This document shows, piece after piece, positions 36,062-44,315 of a DNA stretch of 64,000 nucleotides; within the stretch, counting starts at the first letter, position 1, and each line of letters begins with the position of its first letter. The notes beneath the pieces are model-generated. The model saw only the letters and a program-made list of their open reading frames with translations. It had not been told where the DNA came from and did no database searches. The DNA is from Wujia chipingensis. GTDB lineage: Bacteria; Bacillota; Clostridia; Lachnospirales; Lachnospiraceae. Both the position numbers and the translations under genes were made by a program. The stretch lies in contig NZ_CP060632.1 in NCBI RefSeq assembly GCF_014337155.1, forward strand, positions 1,619,001 to 1,683,000, written 5' to 3'.

Positions 36062-37421
36062 CTTTGTTCTGGCGGCACTTTGCAAATTTATCTGTTACTT
36101 TTTGAGAAGTTTAGGCTTTAAGATGATGTTTTCGGCGGCAACCGGTTTACATCCAAGTTTCTTAAGTATATCTTCTCCGTAATAAAAGCTGAACGTTTCG
36201 TATGGGCTACGGTTGTTCAGCTTTTTTCTTTTATAAGAATTGATATGATCCATCATCAGAAAAATATCCTTCTGTGTCAAATCATCAAAGCTGCTTCCCT
36301 TTGGCAGGATACGACGTATCAGCTCATGATTCACTTCACAGGCTCCCTTTTGGTAAGGTGCACTTGGATCGCAGTAAAATACATTCGTTCTGCTGCATGG
36401 AATCGTATCTCGTTTTTCAATTGCTTTTGGATTTGAAAACTCACTTCCATTATCCGTAAGAATAACCGGAAACAACCGTGAAAAATCTTCATTTCCAAGG
36501 ACTTTATCCAACAGATTTATAATCTGTATGACAGATGCTGAAGTATTTGAATCTCGTAGAAATGCAAGCATTAAACTTGTTTCAACGAAATGTATAGTAA
36601 GCAGGCATTTGCCTCCCACACGTCCGATAACACTATCCATCTGTACAACAGCAGACTCCGGCTTTGTTTCAAGAAACTTCTGGAAATCAGTATAGCTTCT
36701 ACCAATACGACATCCTCTGTCTACCTTGAATTCAGGCTGTTTGTATCGCGGGCGATACTTTACTTTACGAGGCAGATCAATGTTACGGATATCAAAAAGC
36801 TGGGCATCAACATAGTTATACAATGTTTTTTCACTGCACATGATTTCATCAACATGCTCTATATAAATCTGATGAAGAGACTGTCCATTTTTAACCAAGG
36901 GGCTGATGATTCCGTTGATTCTTGCTATATCATCCTCATTGGATAAAATACCTGTCCTGGATTCCGAAATAGACTGATGTGCCATTTCATGAGCATCTGC
37001 CGGGTCATAAATGCGTTTTAACAAGGTACATTTGGGAAGCTGGCTGCAACCATTACATACATATGGAGGTTTGGTTTTAACGGAACAGATATCCTCTGCA
37101 AAATCCGGACAATGTAATGTACACTCGGAACACAGACTGCATTTATACGCTGATTGATGCGTACAACTGTTTCCGCACAGCTTTTTAGCTTTGCATGTAC
37201 TGCGATGTTTACATGGATTGTAAGGATATCCTGGGCGACCACTTTTCTTATCATAGGAATGCTTTTTTATTTCCTTTGCAATCGTGGTACGATCCTTGCC
37301 TAACTTCTTTCCTATAACTCCAAAAGAGACATTCTCCTGAAGGAGTTGTGCAATAACTAATCGATCTTCATATGTTAAAAACTTTGACATGGTAGCTCCT
37401 TTCCAGCCGCCAGAAATCAAA
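36062..37421 (-). mobile_element. IS30 family insertion sequence
   Basis: The single transposase gene is bordered by imperfect inverted repeats whose shared core TTCTGGCGGC is at 36067-36076 on the left and 37406-37415 (inverted) on the right, 19 and 16 bp outside the gene. CTTTG lies just outside each core with a 1-2 base offset. The exact ends and a target duplication could not be fixed. It is the only apparently intact element in the window. Confidence 0.65.
36095..37390 (-). CDS. IS30 family transposase
   Basis: 431 residues from the ATG at 37390, with AGGAG upstream; a start at 37420 falls in the inverted repeat. An N-terminal helix-turn-helix (LTYEDRLVIAQLLQENVSFGVIGKKLGKDRTTIAKEI region) is followed by a Cys-rich insertion (about 60-120, with CKHRSTC, CSLCSEC, CNGC) that probably binds zinc. 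The DDE catalytic core shows QMDSVIG, ILTDNGSEF and KGACEVNHELIRR. The frame is intact, so it may be active. Confidence 0.92.
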   Translation of the reverse strand: MSKFLTYEDRLVIAQLLQENVSFGVIGKKLGKDRTTIAKEIKKHSYDKKSGRPGYPYNPCKHRSTCKAKKLCGNSCTHQSAYKCSLCSECTLHCPDFAEDICSVKTKPPYVCNGCSQLPKCTLLKRIYDPADAHEMAHQSISESRTGILSNEDDIARINGIISPLVKNGQSLHQIYIEHVDEIMCSEKTLYNYVDAQLFDIRNIDLPRKVKYRPRYKQPEFKVDRGCRIGRSYTDFQKFLETKPESAVVQMDSVIGRVGGKCLLTIHFVETSLMLAFLRDSNTSASVIQIINLLDKVLGNEDFSRLFPVILTDNGSEFSNPKAIEKRDTIPCSRTNVFYCDPSAPYQKGACEVNHELIRRILPKGSSFDDLTQKDIFLMMDHINSYKRKKLNNRSPYETFSFYYGEDILKKLGCKPVAAENIILKPKLLKK

Positions 37422-37427
37422 GCATAA

Positions 37428-37461
37428 CAAAAAAGAGACCAACAATCCAGTCAGTCTCTTG
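37428..37461 (-). terminator. Terminator-like hairpin at the right edge of the IS30 element
   Basis: On the minus strand AAGAGAC and GTCTCTT pair around a loop of about fourteen bases and are followed by TTTT. It would stop transcription coming from the integrase stump before it enters the transposase gene. Confidence 0.6.
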
Positions 37462-37465
37462 AATT

Positions 37466-37550
37466 TGTAAAGGAAAATCCATACCCTTCCTTTACACTTA
37501 CTACTATTAACTTTTAAAGAAGTCTGAGATGGCGGGTATGGAATCTCAGA
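37466..37550. repeat. Two short perfect inverted repeats beside the integrase stump
   Basis: TGTAAAGGAA (37466-37475) and TTCCTTTACA (37487-37496) are perfect complements around CATACCC. TCTGAGAT (37523-37530) and ATCTCAGA (37543-37550) are perfect complements around GGGTATG. The loops are complementary to each other (CATACCC and GGGTATG). They lie directly after the truncated integrase stop and may be terminators or recombination-site debris. Confidence 0.5.
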
Positions 37551-38045
37551 TTACAATTGACGTGAAATATACTTTCGATGCGATAGCTTCACATTGTTTT
37601 GATTAACCACAACCGCCGTTTTTACCTTATGGATTCTCTTCATCGGGCTTTTAATAATATAATCTTCCTCCTCTAACCATGAAAAAAATGTGGAAAGGCT
37701 CCTGCGAACATTATCTATAGTAACCTTTCCACAATTATTAATCGATTGATACTCTAACAGGTACTTTCGTAGCATTTCTGTAGATATTTTTATAACCGGA
37801 ACATCTACTGTTTCCAACATTCTCTGGATATTACACCTATAATAACATATCGTCTTATCCGAACAGCCTTCTAAATGTTTAGCCGTTAGAAACATATCCA
37901 GGAATTCCTCATTACGAGTTTGTAAATAATCAGGCACACGATTTTCCGACAAACGATTAACCAACACTTCCTGTAGTTTCTGCATCTGCGATGCATTCAA
38001 TACCTCTGCCATATCATTGATAATGTTATAGATTTCCTTTCCCAT
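37551..38045 (-). pseudogene. Tyrosine recombinase/phage integrase, N-terminal half only
   Basis: 164 residues with AGGAGT upstream of the ATG. It matches the N-terminal and core-binding (SAM-like) part of tyrosine recombinases: FLDMFLTAKHLEGCSDKTICYYRCNIQRML and TIDNVRRSLSTFFSWLEEEDYIIKSPMKRIHKVK. The catalytic domain with its R-H-R-Y residues is missing. After VKT the last residues (VNQNNVKLSHRKYISRQL) look unrelated and include the 15-bp direct repeat. No catalytic part lies on the far side of the IS element, so a deletion rather than a simple insertion removed it. Confidence 0.8.
37563..37577. repeat. Right copy of the 15-bp direct repeat
   Basis: Same TGAAATATACTTTCG as at 35792-35806, 1771 bp away, inside the 3' end of the integrase stump. 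The two copies bracket the repeat array and the IS30 element. Confidence 0.5.
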
Positions 38046-38129
38046 AATGAAACACTCCTTTTTTTGTAGGAGTATATCGTAGAAAAATCAACACTTCAAC
38101 AGAGCGTATTACTGAAAGTTTCACTTTTA

Positions 38130-38540
38130 TTATTGTTTCTTGTTTGAAACTATACTGCCGATTACCTGAACAATTAGAGCCGTTCCTAAACCAACTACGC
38201 CGCCTGCTAAAATAATCATAATAATTTCATCATAATCAAATCGGTTTGCAGCAAAAGACCATATTCCTGCTATGGTTGCAAATATTAAAACAAACCCTAA
38301 GTACAACGTCTTAACAGTCTTTCTATTCGTTGTTGATACTGGTTCTATTCCTTTAAGAATATAATCCGTTGTGACTTCAAAAAGTTCGCTCATAGCGATT
38401 ACTTTTTCTAAATCGGGTGTGGTTTGTTCACTTTCCCATTTTGATACTGCCTGTCTTGATACGCCAACCTTATCAGCAAGTTCCTCCTGCGAATATCCTT
38501 TTTGTTTTCGTAAATATTGTATTCTGTCTGCTATATTCAT
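38130..38540 (-). CDS. XRE family regulator with C-terminal membrane segments
   Basis: 136 residues. A Cro/CI-type helix-turn-helix occupies about 5-60 (IQYLRKQKGYSQEELADKVGVSRQAVSKWESEQ region). Two hydrophobic segments follow (about 79-98 and 105-128), so the regulator is probably membrane-anchored. The architecture resembles that of the 240-residue regulator at 58525-59247. No target is evident; the neighbours are decayed genes. The 185 nt upstream, between it and the small membrane gene, shows no other feature. Confidence 0.82.
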   Translation of the reverse strand: MNIADRIQYLRKQKGYSQEELADKVGVSRQAVSKWESEQTTPDLEKVIAMSELFEVTTDYILKGIEPVSTTNRKTVKTLYLGFVLIFATIAGIWSFAANRFDYDEIIMIILAGGVVGLGTALIVQVIGSIVSNKKQ

Positions 38541-38725
38541 TGTCAGTTCTCCTTTCCTTTTGACTTGACAAAATCATAGCAATATTTTAGGTTGCATTAC
38601 CACCACCTATGCTTGGAAATTTGTCAACCAACGGTTTCAATCAAGTTTTTCAGTTCAAAAATGTATTAAACAATTTGGAAAATTCAAAGCTTACGCTTCT
38701 TTCCAATCTCTCAACAAGCTGAATT

Positions 38726-38890
38726 TTACTTACTTTTCTTCTCTTTGTTGCGTTTTACTAATGCAATGATTAAGTCTGCAACTCCGGCACATAGCCATAT
38801 AATAGCCAGCGCAGTATGTTCTGCTAAAAACCAAGCTGGCGATGAAACAAGCAATATTATTGCCATAATAAAAATTTCCTTGCTACTCAT
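38726..38890 (-). CDS. Small membrane protein, 54 residues, unknown function
   Basis: The ATG at 38890 is chosen because GGAGG lies 6 nt upstream; a longer frame to 38944 would run into the intron relic. Two hydrophobic segments (about 5-22 and 24-42) and a very basic tail (VKRNKEKKSK). It begins just after the 3' end of the group II intron remnant. No family recognised. Confidence 0.5.
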   Translation of the reverse strand: MSSKEIFIMAIILLVSSPAWFLAEHTALAIIWLCAGVADLIIALVKRNKEKKSK

Positions 38891-38903
38891 AATCATCCTC
38901 CGC

Positions 38904-38978
38904 AGTCGAGTAGACCAGTGCCTCACGACACTAGCCCCGCACAAAACCGTACGTGCGACTTTCTCGCATACGGCTTTT
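38904..38978 (-). ncRNA. Group II intron 3' relic (domains V and VI)
   Basis: On the minus strand AGCCGTATGCGAGAAAGTCG followed by CACGTACGGTT is the highly conserved catalytic domain V of bacterial group II introns, with its GAAA tetraloop-like turn and paired arms. Next comes a stem (CTAGTGTCG / GGCACTGG) and TCTACTCGAC, fitting domain VI with the bulged branch-point A and the intron 3' end near 38905. No reverse transcriptase gene or 5' intron part is found upstream, so only the 3' end remains. Confidence 0.8.
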
Positions 38979-38991
38979 CATAATAACATTC

Positions 38992-39228
38992 TTATTTCTT
39001 TATCTTGGACGAGCCAAAGAATCCACCCAGTTCTATCTCCGCATTATATTTAAGACTATATGCACCATCGCCATTGTTAATGGCTCCCGCTATCTCTCTA
39101 ATTTCTTTTTCAATATTTTCTAATGTTTCATACCAACCAAGTATTGTTGTGTGTTCTCCCCAAAAAGTCACTTTGTCAATTTCCAATAAAACATACTCTG
39201 GCTCATCTTTATGAGGAAATATTATAGC
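38992..39228 (-). pseudogene. C-terminal fragment of an unrecognised protein
   Basis: About 78 codons are open (AIIFPHKDEPEYVLLEIDKV... to ...FFGSSKIKK) with no ATG and an in-frame stop just before them at 39229-39231. The sequence looks like normal coding sequence (TFWGEHTTILGWYETLENIE), so it is probably the tail of a gene cut by deletion. Only a TTG at 39186 could start it. The parent family is not recognised. The region 39232-39336 shows a small inverted repeat (GCAAC/GTTGC) and nothing else. Confidence 0.5.
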
Positions 39229-39336
39229 TCAATTTATGTTTTCCTTCCACCAACCTACTTTTGCATTTACGCAACCTTAAGTTGCGTCCCTTGCTTTACG
39301 CCATATTCCCATTATTTAAGCAACAGAAACTGGAAT

Positions 39337-39960
39337 TTAATAATTAGTTTTTTTCGCAATCAAAACTCCAACAGGAGCTAAACCGCCATCCACCAAATTC
39401 ACTTTGACGACTGTAAAGCCATAATCCGTAATAAACTCACAAAAATTTTCCTTGTTCCATTCTTTATATGCTTTAAATCCTGTAATAGACATCAATCGCT
39501 TTCGTAAACCACTTGATTTTTTCTCTGCCCATAAGAAGGTTGGTGCGTACAAAATACCATCTTTTTTTAATACTCTACGAATTTCCTGCATTGCTTTTTC
39601 AGGCTCTGGCATAATGTGCAGTGCATTTGAAATTACTACACAATCAAAATTTTCATTCTCATATGAAAGTGCCGTTGCATCGGCTACGCAAAAACTAAGT
39701 TTTTCTGTTGTACCTCTCCTTTTCGCTTGCTTAATCATATTTTCCGAAAAATCGGTTGCCGTCCAGCTATTAGTACAATCAGACAATGGGAAAGATAGCT
39801 GCCCTGTTCCACAAGCTAATTCTAATACATTCATATCAGATTTGAGATAATCTCTAATATATCCGCAGATTGCATTATAAAATTTCTTATCTGACTCCAT
39901 CAAAGGTGCATATATTTTTGCAAGTCGTTGCCAATAACCCTTGTTTGCCTTGTCTTTCAT
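39337..39960 (-). CDS. Class I SAM-dependent methyltransferase
   Basis: 207 residues. Motif I is VLELACGTGQLSFPL near residue 40, then TATDFSENMIKQAK, and DCVVISNALHIMPEPEKAMQEIRRVLKKDGIL, the UbiE/Methyltransf_11 pattern. Substrate unknown. It lies between the truncated hsdM and a gene fragment in the accessory island and uses AT-rich codons. The protein looks intact. Confidence 0.82.
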   Translation of the reverse strand: MKDKANKGYWQRLAKIYAPLMESDKKFYNAICGYIRDYLKSDMNVLELACGTGQLSFPLSDCTNSWTATDFSENMIKQAKRRGTTEKLSFCVADATALSYENENFDCVVISNALHIMPEPEKAMQEIRRVLKKDGILYAPTFLWAEKKSSGLRKRLMSITGFKAYKEWNKENFCEFITDYGFTVVKVNLVDGGLAPVGVLIAKKTNY

Positions 39961-40014
39961 ATCAAAATCTCCATTTTATTCAATAATACAAATTCCGATT
40001 TGTTTATTGCCCTT

Positions 40015-40641
40015 TTATAACGGTTGCATCATTTCAAGGATGATGCCATCATAGACACGTCCTTTAAAAGGTTTCAGTACCTCAACCAGCGTCCTTACAA
40101 CACAGGATGGAGTGAAGAATTCTCCACCACGTTTACCTTCCTGCTCCGCAAACATAGAAAGACAATATTCATATGTACGTCCAAGTATATCCTTTTCATC
40201 TCCATGCTCAATCATCTGGATATTTGTGAAGAGGTCAACAACATCCCCCAATCTACGTTTATCCAACTTGGGGCGTGCAAAATTCTTAGGTAATATATCT
40301 TTCAGACGTTTATTTTCCTTTTCTATCGCACGCATAGCATTATCAATCACTGTTCCAATTTCTGGTGTATGTGCCTGTCGCGCAATTTCACTCCATCTTG
40401 CATCAGCAGGAACGAAGAAGATACCTTCAGATGTATACTCATCAATATCCTCTTCAAATCCATCCCCTTCTGCAAGCAATGCTTTATATTTTTCATCAAA
40501 TCGATTGGAAATATATTTTAAGAAAATAAGACCTAATACTACACTTTTATATTCAGATGCGTCCAGATTTCCCATTAATACACATGCCGCATTCCAAATC
40601 TGCTTTTCAAATCCAATATCCGCAGTGTTTTTATCTGCCAT
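40015..40641 (-). pseudogene. hsdM: Type I restriction-modification methylase HsdM, N-terminal half only
   Basis: 208 residues against about 500 for HsdM. The N-terminal helical domain (IWNAACVLMGNLDASEYKSVVLGLIFLKYISNRF) and the lead into the methylase (GRTYEYCLSMFAEQEGKRGGEFFTPSCVVRTLVEVLKPFKGRVYD) are normal. Where the SAM motif (PCCGSGG) should follow, it reads GIILEMMQPL and stops. The catalytic NPPF motif, hsdS and hsdR are absent. This is a relic of a type I system. Confidence 0.88.
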
Positions 40642-40762
40642 TTTATCTGCCTCCCCATCCTTTTATTCACTCAAGAAATTATGTTAATTATACCCAATGA
40701 ATTGTCGAAATACAATATTTTTGTATTATTACAGATTTTTACGGGGAATTATTTGTATTTAC

Positions 40763-40984
40763 TCATTTCCAATTAGAAAACGCACTCTCATAATTGCTCA
40801 GATATGTATACGGAATCTGGATTTCATCATCCGTCTGTGTATAATCAGAGGAAGAAATCGGAATCGGATTGCAACCACCACCGCTTTCGCCGATCTGGTC
40901 AATCGCAAACTGGCTTCCCTCCGGTGCATCAATCACCCACTCTACCGGCATACCTGCCTGCACCGTAGAAAGTGTGTAGCTTTT
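40763..40984 (-). pseudogene. C-terminal fragment of an unrecognised secreted or metal-binding protein
   Basis: An open frame of about 74 codons with a GTG at 40963 as the only plausible start, running upstream into the 3' end of the glycerate kinase gene in another frame. The stretch SYTLSTVQAGMPVEWVIDAPEGS resembles the end of cupredoxin-like domains. No ribosome binding site. Likely a leftover from the deletion that formed this edge of the island. Confidence 0.4.
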
Positions 40985-40985
40985 G

Positions 40986-42254
40986 TTAATTATTTTCTGT
41001 GCAAAAATGCGACTTTACACATGCTTTCAAATTCGCATACGCATGTCTTTTCTCCATTGCAAGCCGCTTTTCTTCCTCCGTGCTGGCAGCGCTTGCCGCA
41101 TAGCACCCGGCAAATACACCACTGTCGATACACACTTGTACATCTGCACCGAAGCACCCGGCAAATGCATAGACAGGCACTTCATACGACTTCGCAATCC
41201 GCGCTACGCCGATCGGTGTCTTCCCCATCAGCGTCTGCGCATCGAATCTTCCCTCTCCGGTGATAACTGCGTCTGCTGTTTGAATTGCCTGCGCGATCTG
41301 TATCTCATCTAATACGATGTCAATACCCGGCTTTAAGGCTGCATGTAAGAACATCAGACACGCATACCCTAGACCTCCAGCCGCACCGGCACCGGGTGTC
41401 ATGCGGTTTTTGTCGTAACTCTGCCTGTCGTTTTTTTCAACATTCCTGTCTGCTTCATCATAACCGGTCAGCTGATTTTCCATCAAAGCAGGATTTTTCC
41501 GGTACGTATTTTCCACAATATCGGCATACCGGTTCATCGCCACATCCATCGCCTGTACCATCTTCGCATCCGCACCCTTTTGTGGCGCGAAGACGGCACT
41601 GCATCCCTGTGCACCGACCAGCGGATTCGTCACATCGCACGCAATCTGGAATGTACACGAAGCAAGCTCCGGCATTACTTTCTCTGTTGTAATCGACCGC
41701 ACCTGCGCCAGCCCTTCCGCGCCATAGCCAACTTCTCTTCCTGCTTCGTCCATAAAATGAAATCCAAGTGCCTGCAACATTCCGATTCCTGCGTCATTTG
41801 TCGCACTTCCGCCGATTCCAAGGATGAATTTCTGACAGCCACATGTAATGGCATCACGTATCATCTCGCCAACTCCATAGGTCGTTGTATGCATCGGATT
41901 TCTTCTTTCTTCCGGTACAAGCGGTAACCCGGCTGCCTGCGCCATCTCCAAAACTGCCGTCTTTTCTCCTGCCTGCTCGTAGATTGTGTATCTCGCCGAA
42001 ACTTCCGTTCCGACCGGTCCGGTCACAGGGATTGTCCGTGTCTGCACATGCTCCTTTCCGAAGGTAAGTGCTTCCACCGTGCCTTCGCCGCCATCGGCAA
42101 CCGGAAAGATCTGCACATCAACGTCCGGGTACCGCTCTAAGATTCCGTCTCTGACTGCATTTCCTGCCTCCAATGACGTAAGACTTCCCTTGAACGAATC
42201 CATCGCCACGACGATTTTTTTCTGACTATTACTTTTATTAAAATGATTCACCAT
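40986..42254 (-). CDS. Glycerate kinase (GarK/GlxK family)
   Basis: 422 residues from the ATG at 42254, which has GAGGG upstream; a TTG at 42281 is less likely. Family motifs: VVAMDSFKGSLTSLEAGNAV at the start, FPVADGGEGTVEAL, LGIGGSATNDAGIGMLQALG and GAGAAGGLGYA. It phosphorylates glycerate with ATP. It is about 40 residues longer than usual, mostly from a polar insertion near residues 270-295 (ENQLTGYDEADRNVEKNDRQSY). No other glycerate or glycolate genes are nearby. Confidence 0.93.
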   Translation of the reverse strand: MVNHFNKSNSQKKIVVAMDSFKGSLTSLEAGNAVRDGILERYPDVDVQIFPVADGGEGTVEALTFGKEHVQTRTIPVTGPVGTEVSARYTIYEQAGEKTAVLEMAQAAGLPLVPEERRNPMHTTTYGVGEMIRDAITCGCQKFILGIGGSATNDAGIGMLQALGFHFMDEAGREVGYGAEGLAQVRSITTEKVMPELASCTFQIACDVTNPLVGAQGCSAVFAPQKGADAKMVQAMDVAMNRYADIVENTYRKNPALMENQLTGYDEADRNVEKNDRQSYDKNRMTPGAGAAGGLGYACLMFLHAALKPGIDIVLDEIQIAQAIQTADAVITGEGRFDAQTLMGKTPIGVARIAKSYEVPVYAFAGCFGADVQVCIDSGVFAGCYAASAASTEEEKRLAMEKRHAYANLKACVKSHFCTENN

Positions 42255-42365
42255 GTTTATTTTTCCCTCTATCAACTGCAATTACATACTTCACATTTTA
42301 TCACATATCTGCTATGATGAACTACAGAATTATTGGATGTATTTGTAAGAATGGATGGGACTTAT

Positions 42366-42785
42366 ATGAACTGTCAAAAATCATATCGCAGATTGCTTAA
42401 TTTCATTATTTCCATCGTAATTCTGTTTTCTGGTCTGTACTTTAACCATACGGAAGCAGATGCTTTTTTTGATGCGGCAAAACCTGCCGCCCAGTCGACG
42501 GTCAGCAGTGTCGAGCTTCCAATCTCTGCAAATACACAGATCAATACAAGCGAGCTTCTCCTTGCTTCGAGAACCTCCTATATAAAAGAAGTAAAACAGG
42601 GACCTGCACAGGCGGAAACATCTGTCCGTTTTATTGCAGCACTTCCAGATACACGAGAGCTTTCTTCCTCCCGGTATGCTATTTTTTCAGAACCAATTCT
42701 GTCGAAAACAATTATCAGTCAACAGAAGATCCTATGCTATATCCATGCACAGGACGGGCAAAAATCCAACTATTTTTCAGTTTAA
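42366..42785 (+). CDS. Short secreted or membrane-anchored protein, unknown function
   Basis: 139 residues from the ATG at 42366 (weak GGGA upstream; an ATG at 42351 is possible). One hydrophobic segment at about 14-30 after basic residues looks like a signal anchor, and a small Ser/Thr/Ala-rich body follows. No cysteine lipobox and no family recognised. The gene is followed after 78 nt by the 48-residue membrane protein. Confidence 0.55.
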   Translation: MNCQKSYRRLLNFIISIVILFSGLYFNHTEADAFFDAAKPAAQSTVSSVELPISANTQINTSELLLASRTSYIKEVKQGPAQAETSVRFIAALPDTRELSSSRYAIFSEPILSKTIISQQKILCYIHAQDGQKSNYFSV

Positions 42786-42863
42786 TCACGACTAAACATG
42801 AGACTATGGATGCACATAGTTTTCTTTGCATACTTAAAAATTGAAAAATGGAGGACTTAATCT

Positions 42864-43010
42864 ATGTTTATGAATATTCTTGTTGGTATTATGGCTGCAA
42901 TTGCAATTCTCGCCGGAGTCTGGGGCTTCTGGGTAGATCACAGAAAGGATAAGGATCTACCGAATGAAACATCTGCTGCAGGCAACGCAGATACAAGCAG
43001 CAAAAACTAA
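42864..43010 (+). CDS. 48-residue small membrane protein
   Basis: GGAGG lies 9 nt before the ATG. Residues 3-23 form one hydrophobic helix (NILVGIMAAIAILAGVWGFW), followed by a charged segment (DHRKDKDLP) and a polar tail. A strong terminator follows 15 nt after the stop. The signals make it a real gene despite its size. Function unknown. Confidence 0.7.
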   Translation: MFMNILVGIMAAIAILAGVWGFWVDHRKDKDLPNETSAAGNADTSSKN

Positions 43011-43024
43011 ACAAAGTAACACGA

Positions 43025-43057
43025 AATGCCGGGACAGACAGCCCGGCATTTTCTTCT
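43025..43057 (+). terminator. Terminator after the 48-residue protein gene
   Basis: ATGCCGGG and CCCGGCAT pair perfectly around an eight-base loop and are followed by TTTCTTCT. It also separates the convergent metE-like gene. Confidence 0.85.
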
Positions 43058-43078
43058 ATCTATATGATCTATATGAAC

Positions 43079-44206
43079 TTAAGCGTCTTTTCCCCAGACT
43101 TCCTCAGCCACTTCTTTTACAAGCTTCAGCTTTGCCCACTGCTCCTCCTCTGTCAGTTTGTTGCCGATCTCGCAGGATGCAAATCCGCACTGTGGGCTTA
43201 AATACAGGCGATCTAGCGGAATGTATTTTTCTGCCTCATGGATTCTGGCAATGACCTGATCCTTATTCTCAAGCACTGGAGACTTTGTTGTGATCAAACC
43301 AAGTACAACCTTCTTATCGCCGCTTACCTTCACAAGTGGTGCAAATCCACCAGAACGCTCATCATCAAACTCCAGATAGTAAGCATTTACATTCTCTTCT
43401 CCAAACAGGATGTCTGCCACTGGATCATACGCGCCACTGTTTGCATATGTGGAATGGAAATTACCACGGCATACATGTGTATTGATCACCATATCCTTCG
43501 GTGCATTTGCGATAACCAGATTATTGATATCCTTGTGGTTTTTCTGAATCTCCTTCAGTCCCTCTGCAGTCGTTCCATATGCCAGATGTCCCATCTTATC
43601 TGCCATCATGCCCCATGTACAATCATCAAACTGTACATTCCGGCAACCTGCGTCATACAGATCCTGAAGTACCTTTCCGTATGCATTTGCAATGTCTGTT
43701 ACAAGATCCTCTGTATTTACATAATACTTCTCTGTCTCCACACGGTTAAACGGCATTGTAAACTGTGCCAGAAACTGTGCCGGTGATGGCATTGTCTGCT
43801 TTGCAACGGTATTTTCATCTTCAAACTGCTTTACAAATGTGAAATGCTCAACAAACGGATGCCTGCCGGACAATCCAACCTTGCCTACCAGATATGTATC
43901 ATCGACCATTGCGGCCTCTCCATGGAATGGAAGTCCTGTTTTGGTCGGTGTATGACCGATGCCATCAAAGCCCCACATAAAATCCAGATGCCATGTTGCA
44001 CGACGGAACTCTCCATCTGTAATTACATGATATCCAAGTGCCTTTACCTTCTGAACAAGTTCTGTGATTGCTGCTTCCTCAACAACCTTTAACTCCTCAT
44101 ATCCAATCTTACCTTCATCAAACTGGCATCTTGCTTTCTTAAGCGCCTCCGGTCTCAAAAAGCTTCCTACATAATCATAACGAAATGGTGTCTTTCCTAT
44201 ACTCAT
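43079..44206 (-). CDS. Cobalamin-independent methionine synthase-like methyltransferase (MetE C-terminal domain type)
   Basis: 375 residues: only the catalytic half of MetE, as in Bacillus YxjG/YxjH. The zinc ligands expected for the family are visible: His244 and Cys246 (THVCRGN), Glu279 (YYLEFDDERSG) and Cys340 (SPQCGF). FDDCTWGM and DGEFRR fit the substrate-binding motifs. It probably methylates homocysteine or a related thiol; the methyl donor of these short forms is often not the folate of full MetE. GGAGG lies before the ATG. No S-box riboswitch or T-box is seen in the 109 nt before it; a LysR-type palindrome is there instead. Confidence 0.88.
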   Translation of the reverse strand: MSIGKTPFRYDYVGSFLRPEALKKARCQFDEGKIGYEELKVVEEAAITELVQKVKALGYHVITDGEFRRATWHLDFMWGFDGIGHTPTKTGLPFHGEAAMVDDTYLVGKVGLSGRHPFVEHFTFVKQFEDENTVAKQTMPSPAQFLAQFTMPFNRVETEKYYVNTEDLVTDIANAYGKVLQDLYDAGCRNVQFDDCTWGMMADKMGHLAYGTTAEGLKEIQKNHKDINNLVIANAPKDMVINTHVCRGNFHSTYANSGAYDPVADILFGEENVNAYYLEFDDERSGGFAPLVKVSGDKKVVLGLITTKSPVLENKDQVIARIHEAEKYIPLDRLYLSPQCGFASCEIGNKLTEEEQWAKLKLVKEVAEEVWGKDA

Positions 44207-44238
44207 TTTATTTCCTCCGTGTTCTGTGATTTGCTCAC

Positions 44239-44310
44239 ATTATAATCGGACAAAATGGGTTTGTATAATATCTATTTTTTTGTGTTTGATATAGTTTGAA
44301 GCTATTTCAA
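44239..44310 (-). promoter_or_regulatory. Promoter with MetR-type LysR binding palindrome upstream of the MetE-like gene
   Basis: A perfect -10 TATAAT lies at 44239-44244 (minus strand) with a poor -35 (TTATAC-like), as for an activator-dependent promoter. About 50 bp further up is TTGAAATAGCTTCAA (44296-44310), a perfect palindrome that fits the TGAA-N5-TTCA consensus known for MetR. It lies just after the stop of the adjacent lysR gene. Confidence 0.6.
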
Positions 44311-44315
44311 CTATT

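Noticed and set aside
35972..36091. Inverted repeat ATAAATTTGC / GCAAATTTAT near the left edge of the IS30 element
   Set aside because: The right end of the element has no matching copy; the TTCTGGCGGC core fits the IS30 ends better.
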